Source: an uncultured Eisenbergiella sp.
GTDB lineage: Bacteria > Bacillota > Clostridia > Lachnospirales > Lachnospiraceae
Direction: 5' to 3'
DNA length: 13,235 nt
NCBI GenBank assembly: GCA_948960675.1
Contig: CARDPF010000062.1
Location: forward strand, 1 to 13,235
In this document: one piece after another, positions 7,908 to 13,235 of the stretch
Numbering within the stretch: the first letter of the stretch is position 1
How the letters are laid out: each line of letters opens with the position of its first letter
The notes under the pieces: generated by a model
Databases searched by the model: none
Seen by the model: only the letters and a program-made list of their open reading frames with translations
What the model was told of the DNA's origin: nothing
Translations under genes and position numbers: made by a program

Positions 7908-8947
7908 CGACACTCAAAGAGATTGCCGAAATGTGCGGTGTGACCACAAGTACGGTGTCCAATGTTTTAAACGGAAAGCCCAAGGTGGGGGAAGCGACCA
8001 AAAAAAGGGTATTGGAGGCGGTGGAAAAGACCGGGTATCAGCCGAACTTTTTTGCGCAGGGTATCCGCAAACTAAGGACCCGGATTATCGGGATATTGAC
8101 CGAAGATTTGACGGAGATCAAAAGTGCCGCTCCCATTATCGAAGCCGTGATGGCACATTGCGAGGGCAGGGGATACCGGACGATTCTGATCAATTTGCGG
8201 ATATATGACAAATGGAAGGACACATGGTATAATGACGAAATAAAATTTCAGGAGATCGTGCAGCCGGCCATCCGGGAATTGCTTTCGATCAAGGTGGACG
8301 GTATCGTCTATGTGGCGGGGCATTGCAGGCACATCAATTGCTTTGGGGAGAATTTTTCCGTTCCGGGGGTGATGGTATACGGCCTCTCGGATCACCCGGG
8401 CGTTCCTTCCATTATTATAGACGACGAGAAGGGCGGCTTTGACATGACCCGGTATCTGGTCTCCATGGGACATAAGAAAATCGGCGTTGTTGCGGGGGCG
8501 GCGGATAATATCCATACCCAAAGACGTCTTTTGGGATACCAAAAGGCGTTGTATGAGGTAGGGGTTTTGTATAACCCGGAGATGGTGGTTTATGGAAACT
8601 GGGAAAGAAATTCCGGTTATGAACTGGCAGGGCGGCTGGTGGACGGCGGTGTGACGGCAATTCTGTGCATGAATGACCGGATGGCGGCGGGGGTGTACGA
8701 TTATTTGTATGAACGGGGCGTTGCCATAGGGAAAGAGATTTCCGTGACCGGATATGACAATATGGAAATGTCCGGCTACCTGCGGCCTTTTCTGACTACG
8801 CTGGACATGCGGTTAAAGGAGGTGGGCCGTGTGGCGGCACGGACTATTATGGGCATGGTGGAGGGGGAAGAGGAGAAAATGCCGCAGGACGGACTGATCC
8901 GGATACCGGGCGAACTGGTGGTGCGGGATTCCGTTGGGAAGCCATAG
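7904..8947 (+). CDS. LacI-family transcriptional regulator
   Basis: DNA-binding repressor or activator of 347 residues that probably senses a sugar from the locus. Residues 3-50 form the LacI helix-turn-helix (LKEIAEMCGV, then TSTVSNVLNG), followed by the hinge region PNFFAQGIRK. A periplasmic-binding-protein-like sensor domain starts at about residue 60 (RIIGIL) and contains typical blocks: IIIDDEKGG, GHKKIGVVAG, CMNDRMAAGVYD and a VTGYDN-type segment. Its ATG overlaps the GH120 stop (ATGA), and the AAGGGAAAA just upstream could serve as ribosome site, so the two are translationally coupled. It ends with TAG, showing that TAG is used as a normal stop here. Regulation of GH120 and the importer is inferred from position; the ligand is unknown. 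Confidence 0.93.
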   Translation: MTTLKEIAEMCGVTTSTVSNVLNGKPKVGEATKKRVLEAVEKTGYQPNFFAQGIRKLRTRIIGILTEDLTEIKSAAPIIEAVMAHCEGRGYRTILINLRIYDKWKDTWYNDEIKFQEIVQPAIRELLSIKVDGIVYVAGHCRHINCFGENFSVPGVMVYGLSDHPGVPSIIIDDEKGGFDMTRYLVSMGHKKIGVVAGAADNIHTQRRLLGYQKALYEVGVLYNPEMVVYGNWERNSGYELAGRLVDGGVTAILCMNDRMAAGVYDYLYERGVAIGKEISVTGYDNMEMSGYLRPFLTTLDMRLKEVGRVAARTIMGMVEGEEEKMPQDGLIRIPGELVVRDSVGKP

Positions 8948-8949
8948 GG

Positions 8950-8979
8950 GCGGCCCGCACCGTAAGGGTGTCCTGCCGC
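8950..8979. terminator. Imperfect hairpin between convergent lacI and CDF genes
   Basis: GCGGC (8950-8954) pairs with GCCGC (8975-8979), and inside it CACC pairs with GGTG around GTAAG, with unpaired bases between. There is no T-run on either strand, so this is at best a weak bidirectional terminator. The 88-base gap also contains a 10-base palindrome, GCCTGCAGGC (8997-9006). No gene is seen. Confidence 0.25.
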
Positions 8980-9035
8980 TGCATTCCCATCGCACCGCCT
9001 GCAGGCAAGCCTCCTATAAAGTTCAGGGCTTACAT

Positions 9036-10202
9036 TCAAGTAAAGTCCTTATCCACGTTTACCACTGTGAAATAGGTCGGATCAATGGCTTTTGCCTTTT
9101 GGTCGATCAGGGCGCGGATTTGGCTGTCCCCCAGCTTAAAGCGGTAAGGGACCAGTACGTCGAAGATAATATTGGTGTGGGTCGGGCCTTTTACGAGACG
9201 GAAATCGTGCAGCTTTAATTCGGGCGACATTTCCTGTACGATGGAAGTCATTTTTTCTTTCAGCAGGGAGGTTTCGGCATCGTCCGTGACTACCGGATCC
9301 ATGTGGATAACGGCACTGCACTGCAGCTGGCTTTGCAGCTGCCGCTCAATATTGTCGATGGTGTCGTGCAGCAAAAGAATGTCGCCGGAGGCGGAAACTT
9401 CCGCGTGCAGGCTGATCATCACCCGGCCCGGTCCGTAGTTATGTACAATCAGGTCGTGGATGCCGATTATGTCGGAATGGGAAAGCACAATCTTTTCAAT
9501 GCGCTCCACAAATTCTTTTTCGGGCGGCTGGCCAAGCAGCGGGTTGATGGTATCCTTGGCAGCGCCGATCCCTGCAGAGAGAATGAACAGCCCCACCAGA
9601 ATGCCACACCAGCCGTCGATGTGCAGGCCGGTGAAATGCTGGGTCAGGGATGCGATTAAGACGACGGTGGTGGCTGCCGTGTCGGAGAGGGAATCCGTCG
9701 CGGTGGCCATCATCGCTGCGCTCTCAATTTTGGATGCGATGCTTTTGTTATACAGGTACATATAAAGCTTGACCAGAATGGAGAGGGCCAAAATGCCGAT
9801 GACCACCGGATTGAAGGTCAGATCCTTGGGATGCAGGATTTTGCTGACGGAGGTCTTAATTAATTCTGCGGCCATCAGCAGGATGATACCGGAAACAATC
9901 AGTCCGGCCAGATATTCCATGCGCCCGTGTCCGAAAGGGTGTGCCGGATCCGGCTCCTGCCCGCTTAGCTTAAAGCCGATCAGGGTAATGATGGAGGAAC
10001 CCGCATCGGACAAGTTGTTGAAGGCGTCTGCCGTGATGGCGATGGAATTGCTCAGAACGCCTGCAATGCTCTTAATTGCAAACAGGCATAGGTTAAAAAC
10101 GATGCCAAGCATGCCACAAAGAACACCGTATGCCTGCCGCACGGCGGGCTGTTTGGTGTCCCCAAAATTTTTGATGAATCGTCTGGAAAGAAAAGTTACC
10201 AT
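9036..10202 (-). CDS. Cation diffusion facilitator (CDF) metal efflux transporter
   Basis: Proton-coupled divalent metal exporter in the cytoplasmic membrane, 388 residues, with about six transmembrane helices and a C-terminal cytoplasmic domain (from about residue 225). TM2 holds the CDF signature around ADAFNNLSD, placing Asn62 and Asp66 at the metal site; TM5 holds DSLSD with Asp170 and Asp174. This N-D/D-D pattern, lacking the His of zinc-type members, resembles manganese-type CDFs (family knowledge; metal not proven). A conserved HPFGHGR loop lies at 88-94. I start at the Met encoded at 10202 rather than the upstream Met at 10259. A GGAGGT ribosome site sits 7 bases before the ATG at 10202, and the 19 extra residues look unlike a CDF N-terminus. 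It is divergent from gpmI and convergent with lacI. The stop is TGA. Confidence 0.9.
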   Translation of the reverse strand: MVTFLSRRFIKNFGDTKQPAVRQAYGVLCGMLGIVFNLCLFAIKSIAGVLSNSIAITADAFNNLSDAGSSIITLIGFKLSGQEPDPAHPFGHGRMEYLAGLIVSGIILLMAAELIKTSVSKILHPKDLTFNPVVIGILALSILVKLYMYLYNKSIASKIESAAMMATATDSLSDTAATTVVLIASLTQHFTGLHIDGWCGILVGLFILSAGIGAAKDTINPLLGQPPEKEFVERIEKIVLSHSDIIGIHDLIVHNYGPGRVMISLHAEVSASGDILLLHDTIDNIERQLQSQLQCSAVIHMDPVVTDDAETSLLKEKMTSIVQEMSPELKLHDFRLVKGPTHTNIIFDVLVPYRFKLGDSQIRALIDQKAKAIDPTYFTVVNVDKDFT

Positions 10203-10209
10203 ATGCAAT

Positions 10210-10215
10210 ACCTCC
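10210..10215 (-). promoter_or_regulatory. Ribosome binding site that fixes the CDF start
   Basis: On the - strand the sequence is GGAGGT followed by a 7-base spacer and the ATG at 10202. This is a near-consensus site. It supports the shorter CDF protein. Confidence 0.75.
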
Positions 10216-10222
10216 GTCGGCC

Positions 10223-10281
10223 GGGTGAAAATGCAGGAAGGATGCCCGCCAAAGGACATCTGCCAAAGTCCGTTTTCACCC
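10223..10281 (-). ncRNA. Candidate structured 5' leader of the CDF mRNA
   Basis: On the - strand, a perfect 9-bp closing stem joins GGGTGAAAA (10281-10273) and TTTTCACCC (10231-10223). Two hairpins lie inside it: GGAC/GTCC (10271-10254) and GCGGG/CCTGC (10249-10233). The second needs a G-U pair that exists only in the - strand RNA. The base of this three-way-junction-like fold ends 7 bases from the ribosome site, so it could affect translation. I do not recognise it as a known metal riboswitch; it could be chance folding. Confidence 0.35.
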
Positions 10282-10316
10282 CATTTCCGGATAGGAAACC
10301 GAACTATTTTCTTATG

Positions 10317-10344
10317 ATTGTAGCATTATATTTCAAAAAGGCAA
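10317..10344 (-). promoter_or_regulatory. Candidate sigma-A promoter for the CDF gene
   Basis: On the - strand, TTGCCT (10344-10339) and TACAAT (10322-10317) are spaced by 16 bases. A second TATAAT lies at 10330-10325 without a matching -35. Transcription from here would give a leader of about 110 bases before the CDF start. The region is AT-rich, unlike its neighbours. Confidence 0.45.
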
Positions 10345-10386
10345 CTATAATTTTGGTTAGTTTGTGCCAACGCAGGTATCCGGCAC

Positions 10387-10415
10387 TTGCATGTCGGGAA
10401 AAAATTGTGTATAAT
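10387..10415 (+). promoter_or_regulatory. Sigma-A promoter for gpmI
   Basis: TTGCAT (10387-10392), a 17-base spacer and a perfect TATAAT (10410-10415) form a good housekeeping promoter, with a TG a few bases upstream of the -10. It predicts a leader of about 150 bases before gpmI that contains the inverted-repeat element at 10461-10536. Confidence 0.7.
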
Positions 10416-10460
10416 AGCCGTGGCGGCGGGCGGTATGCCGCTGTTAGGGATGGATATGCC

Positions 10461-10536
10461 AGGGCGTGTTTGAAAAGTCATTTCCGCCATCTGTGCGCCA
10501 TGCTTTGTGGGAGAAAGCATTTTTCAAACACGCTCT
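10461..10536. mobile_element. 76-base MITE-like inverted-repeat element in the gpmI leader
   Basis: Terminal arms AGGGCGTGTTTGAAAA (10461-10476) and TTTTCAAACACGCTCT (10521-10536) are inverted copies matching at 15 of 16 bases. Next to the right arm is a nested hairpin, ATGCTTT (10500-10506) with AAAGCAT (10514-10520). It has no coding capacity and no clear target duplication. The first 13 bases recur at 5857-5869. It may be a non-autonomous mobile element or an intergenic repeat family. Lying within the predicted transcript, it would form a strong RNA hairpin. Confidence 0.5.
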
Positions 10537-10572
10537 AAAGGGCAGATTAAATAGAGAGAAGGAGATGGAGGA

Positions 10573-12120
10573 ATGGGCAAGAGACCTGTGGTTTTAATGA
10601 TTCTTGACGGCTATGGCCTAAACGACAACAAGGAGCATAATGCGGTGGCGCAGGGAAAGACCCCCGTGATGGATGAACTGATGCGCACCTGCCCCTTTGT
10701 CAAGGGCAATGCAAGCGGTATGGCGGTGGGACTTCCGGACGGACAGATGGGCAATTCCGAGGTGGGACACCTCAACATGGGTGCGGGACGTATCGTATAT
10801 CAGGAATTGACGCGGATTACCAAGGAGATTCAGGACGGTACGTTTTTTGAAAATCCGGCGCTGCTTGCCGCAGTGAATAATTGTAAGAAGAAGGATTCGG
10901 CCCTGCATTTGTTCGGTCTGGTTTCCGACGGCGGTGTCCACAGCCATAACACCCATATATACGGGCTTTTGGAACTGGCCAAGAGAAACGGTCTGGAGAA
11001 GGTATATGTACATTGCTTTTTGGACGGCAGGGATACGCCCCCGGCCAGCGGTAAGGGCTATGTGGAACAGTTGGAACAAAAGATGCAGGAAATCGGCGTT
11101 GGAAAAGTGGCGTCCGTGATGGGACGCTATTATGCCATGGACCGGGACAACAACTACGACAGGGTGGAATATGCCTATAAGGCCCTTACCAAAGGGGAAG
11201 GCCTTACGGCGGCCAGTGGCCCTGCGGGAATCGGGGAGTCCTACGACAGGGGGGAGACGGATGAATTTGTCAAGCCTACCGTGGTAGTGGAAAACGGTGC
11301 GCCGGTAGCGACGATTCAGGACGGCGATTCCGTTATTTTTTACAATTTCCGCCCGGACCGTGCAAGGGAGATTACCCGTGCGTTTTGCGACGATGATTTT
11401 AAGGGATTTGACAGGGAAAAGAGACTGGATCTGGTCTATGTGTGCTTCACGGAATATGATCCCACCATCCCGAACAAGGAAGTGGCGTTTCATAAGATTG
11501 CGGTTACCAATACCTTCGGGGAGTGGCTGGCGGCAAACGGCATGAAGCAGGCCCGGATTGCGGAGACCGAGAAATATGCCCATGTCACGTTTTTCTTTAA
11601 CGGCGGCGTGGAGGAGCCCAACGAAGGGGAGGACCGCATTCTGGTCAATTCCCCCAAGGATGTGGCTACCTACGACTTAAAACCCCAGATGAGCGCACCG
11701 GAGGTCTGCGACAGGCTGGTGGAGGCCATTGAGTCGGATAAATACGATGTGGTCATTATCAATTTTGCCAATCCGGATATGGTTGGGCATACCGGGGTGG
11801 AACCGGCGGCCATCAAGGCCATTGAGGCGGTGGATGCCTGTGTGGGAAGGGCGGTGGACGCCGTAAGGAAAATGGGCGGCGTGTTGTTTATCTGCGCGGA
11901 TCACGGCAATGCGGAACAGCTGGTGGATTATGAAACAGGAGCGCCTTTTACCGCCCATACCACCAATCCGGTACCGTTTATTTTGGTCAATTATGAGGAA
12001 AATTACGGCTTGCGGGAGGGGGGATGCCTGGCGGACATCGTGCCCACCCTGATTGAGATTATGGGAAAAGAGCAGCCGAAGGAAATGACCGGAAAATCCC
12101 TGCTTGTCAAAAGGGGATAA
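10573..12120 (+). CDS. gpmI: 2,3-bisphosphoglycerate-independent phosphoglycerate mutase
   Basis: Glycolytic and gluconeogenic enzyme of the cytosol that interconverts 3- and 2-phosphoglycerate through a phosphoserine intermediate and two Mn2+ ions. At 515 residues it is the normal length. The catalytic set is complete: Asp12 (MILDGYG), the phosphoserine Ser62 (MGNSEVGH), the substrate-binding segments around His123 (GGVHSH) and 151-154 (DGRD), Arg185 and Arg191, then the metal ligands Asp402 and His406 (NPDMVGHTG), Asp443-His444 (CADHGNAEQ) and His462. The ribosome site AAGGAG at 10559-10564 lies 8 bases before the ATG. It appears to be monocistronic, with its own promoter at 10387-10415 and a strong terminator after the TAA. 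The product is encoded apart from the gap-pgk-tpi cluster with which it is often found in Firmicutes; those genes are not in this window. Confidence 0.98.
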   Translation: MGKRPVVLMILDGYGLNDNKEHNAVAQGKTPVMDELMRTCPFVKGNASGMAVGLPDGQMGNSEVGHLNMGAGRIVYQELTRITKEIQDGTFFENPALLAAVNNCKKKDSALHLFGLVSDGGVHSHNTHIYGLLELAKRNGLEKVYVHCFLDGRDTPPASGKGYVEQLEQKMQEIGVGKVASVMGRYYAMDRDNNYDRVEYAYKALTKGEGLTAASGPAGIGESYDRGETDEFVKPTVVVENGAPVATIQDGDSVIFYNFRPDRAREITRAFCDDDFKGFDREKRLDLVYVCFTEYDPTIPNKEVAFHKIAVTNTFGEWLAANGMKQARIAETEKYAHVTFFFNGGVEEPNEGEDRILVNSPKDVATYDLKPQMSAPEVCDRLVEAIESDKYDVVIINFANPDMVGHTGVEPAAIKAIEAVDACVGRAVDAVRKMGGVLFICADHGNAEQLVDYETGAPFTAHTTNPVPFILVNYEENYGLREGGCLADIVPTLIEIMGKEQPKEMTGKSLLVKRG

Positions 12121-12170
12121 TGGACGAAAGCGGCGGATACAGCCTTTAACCGGGCCAGACCGTTGACGGG

Positions 12171-12209
12171 CCGACGATCCTGCGGCAAGAAGCAGGATTG
12201 TCGGTTTTT
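12171..12209 (+). terminator. Strong Rho-independent terminator after gpmI
   Basis: A 13-bp stem, CCGACGATCCTGC (12171-12183) with GCAGGATTGTCGG (12192-12204), has one G-U pair, an 8-base loop and a TTTTT run at 12205-12209. It begins 50 bases after the gpmI stop. Confidence 0.9.
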
Positions 12210-12233
12210 CCTTGTATGGCAGGAGTGGAAAAT

Positions 12234-12278
12234 GCCGCGCAAGCGGCTTGCCGCAGGGGGGGATATCGCAATGCGATA
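12234..12278. promoter_or_regulatory. Inverted repeats ahead of the NYN gene
   Basis: Two small symmetric elements lie between the gpmI terminator and the NYN gene. One is GCCGC-GCAA-GCGGC (12234-12247), with a further GCCGC at 12250-12254. The other is a perfect 7-bp palindrome around a central A, TATCGCA-A-TGCGATA (12264-12278). The second has the size of a dimeric repressor operator. I see no convincing promoter, though TTGCCG at 12248 could be a -35. The function is unproven. Confidence 0.3.
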
Positions 12279-12315
12279 GGTTCGACTGTTACAAATTTTT
12301 TAGAGGGGGTGTGCA

Positions 12316-13086
12316 ATGGAAGATTTAAAAAACATAGTGGTTTTAATTGACGCCGACAATACGCAACTGACCAAGCTGGAGGATGTGATACGGGAGGTGT
12401 CCACCCATGGGCGCGTGGTGGTAAAAAGGGCGTACGGCAATTGGAAAAAGGAATACCTAAAAAAGTGGGAGGATGAATTAAAGCGGCTGGCCATCAAGGC
12501 GGAGCAGCAATTTGATTATGTGGCGGGGAAAAACGCCACGGATATCGCTTTGGTGATTGATGCGGTGAATTTGCTGCACAAGGGCTTATACGATGCGTTT
12601 GTGATTGTGGCCAGCGACAGCGACTATACGCCCCTTGCGATTAACCTGCATGAGTCGGGTGTCTATGTGATCGGGGTGGGCGCCAAGATTACGCCGGAAT
12701 CTTTCCGGAACAGCTGCGATGAATTTGTCTTTTTGGAGAATATTTCCGGTGAAATGCAGGAGCAGGAGATGAAAAGCAGCAGCCCCAAACGGGATTACCT
12801 GCCCGAAAGGGCACAGTCCAAGGGGGCGGGGGATGAAAGCATTGAGGAAATCCATAATTTGCTGCAAATTGCATCCGATAAATACCAGGACGATGAAGGA
12901 TATGTGAATGTGAGTTCGGCCGGGCAGTTTATCAAACGGGCGAAACCGGATTTTGATGTAAGGACTTATGGTTATATCAAGCTGCCGGGCCTGCTGGAGG
13001 CTTTTCCGGAAAAATACGAGATAAAAAGATATCCCGGAAAGGGGACGGTTACCATCGTTGCCTATAAGTGCATCGGCAACAAGTAG
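12316..13086 (+). CDS. NYN-domain (PIN-like) putative RNase with C-terminal OST-HTH/LOTUS-like domain
   Basis: 256 residues with two parts. Residues about 5-145 match the NYN/LabA-type (DUF88) branch of the PIN-like nuclease fold: IDADN (Asp12, Asp14), NATDIALVIDA (Asp76 and Asp82), and the SDSDY segment (Asp101, Asp103), giving the acidic cluster expected for a metal-dependent RNase. A charged linker (about 146-172) leads to residues 175-252, which resemble the OST-HTH/LOTUS RNA-binding domain (IHNLLQIA, then VNVSSAGQFIKRAKPDFDVRTYGY, here given only by its extent 197-220). The ribosome site AGAGGGGG (12302-12309) sits 6 bases before the ATG; the stop is TAG. It stands alone, so its partner or target is not indicated. 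It probably acts in the cytoplasm on RNA (inference from domain families). Confidence 0.85.
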   Translation: MEDLKNIVVLIDADNTQLTKLEDVIREVSTHGRVVVKRAYGNWKKEYLKKWEDELKRLAIKAEQQFDYVAGKNATDIALVIDAVNLLHKGLYDAFVIVASDSDYTPLAINLHESGVYVIGVGAKITPESFRNSCDEFVFLENISGEMQEQEMKSSSPKRDYLPERAQSKGAGDESIEEIHNLLQIASDKYQDDEGYVNVSSAGQFIKRAKPDFDVRTYGYIKLPGLLEAFPEKYEIKRYPGKGTVTIVAYKCIGNK

Positions 13087-13181
13087 GAAAAAAGGACTCT
13101 GGGGGGGCATGGGATTGCCCTGCACTGCCTACCCGCGCGTGTGGGAAATGTTGCATGCCGGGCAACCGCGTTTGACGAGGA

Positions 13182-13235
13182 AAAGGGGGCGTTGCAAAAT
13201 AGATGAGTAATCATCTATGGAGCAACGCTCCCTTT
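13182..13235. repeat. Long nested hairpin at the window edge, possible terminator
   Basis: A 14-bp stem, AAAGGGGGCGTTGC (13182-13195) with GCAACGCTCCCTTT (13222-13235), has one G-U pair and encloses a perfect 8-bp hairpin, ATAGATGA-GTAA-TCATCTAT (13199-13218). It starts 95 bases after the NYN stop. The A-run before and T-run after fit a bidirectional terminator, but the size and nesting also fit a mobile or repeated intergenic element. The window ends inside or at its edge. The stretch 13087-13181 holds only small hairpins and no gene. Confidence 0.6.

Noticed and set aside
10203..10259. Upstream ATG that would lengthen the CDF protein by 19 residues
   Set aside because: The Met encoded at 10202 has a near-consensus ribosome site at the right distance, and the extra residues resemble translated leader.
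10289..10298. GGATAGGAAA shared with the inverted repeat at 5831-5840
   Set aside because: Many 10-base matches are expected by chance in a 13-kb window, so this alone is not evidence of relatedness.
10618..11583. Long open frame on the - strand opposite gpmI
   Set aside because: It lies entirely inside gpmI, which has all its catalytic residues; the antisense translation has no family features.
1..13235. CRISPR array, tRNA, rRNA, prophage or toxin-antitoxin genes
   Set aside because: I saw no regularly spaced repeats, no tRNA-like cloverleaf and no phage or toxin-antitoxin protein signatures on either strand.

Overview
The window reads as chromosomal DNA from a Gram-positive gut-type Clostridia, most likely Lachnospiraceae. 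The signs are strong AGGAGG-type ribosome sites, a CUT1 sugar importer without its own ATPase, a lipobox solute-binding protein, a LacI-type regulator, moderately GC-rich Firmicutes-style codon use, and short intergenic hairpins. The species cannot be named from the sequence alone.

Positions 2-8947 (+ strand) form a carbohydrate-utilisation locus. In order it holds a GH51 alpha-L-arabinofuranosidase whose 5' end lies outside the window, two CUT1 ABC permeases, a large lipoprotein solute-binding protein, a terminator, a cytoplasmic GH120-type beta-xylosidase, and a LacI-family regulator. The GH51/permease and GH120/lacI pairs each overlap by 4 bases (ATGA). The likely job is import of arabinoxylan-derived oligosaccharides: the binding protein and permeases bring them in (the ATPase is presumably an MsmX-like shared subunit encoded elsewhere), GH51 removes arabinose side groups, GH120 releases xylose, and the LacI protein controls the locus. 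The binding-protein gene carries one in-frame TAG at 4825-4827 that splits an otherwise intact 600-codon frame into two 299-residue halves.

Positions 8948-12209 are housekeeping DNA. A CDF cation-efflux transporter lies on the - strand (9036-10202) with a long, potentially structured 5' leader. It is divergent from gpmI, the cofactor-independent phosphoglycerate mutase (10573-12120, +). The region between them (10203-10572) holds candidate promoters for both directions and a 76-base MITE-like inverted-repeat element in the gpmI leader. A strong terminator follows gpmI.

Positions 12210-13235 hold a NYN (PIN-like nuclease) protein with a C-terminal OST-HTH/LOTUS-like domain, preceded by small inverted repeats and followed by a long nested hairpin that runs to the window edge.

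I did not find an unambiguous new system. The observations most worth checking are the amber-split binding protein, the CDF leader RNA, the MITE-like element with a second partial copy, the NYN-LOTUS gene, and the GH51/GH120 pairing.
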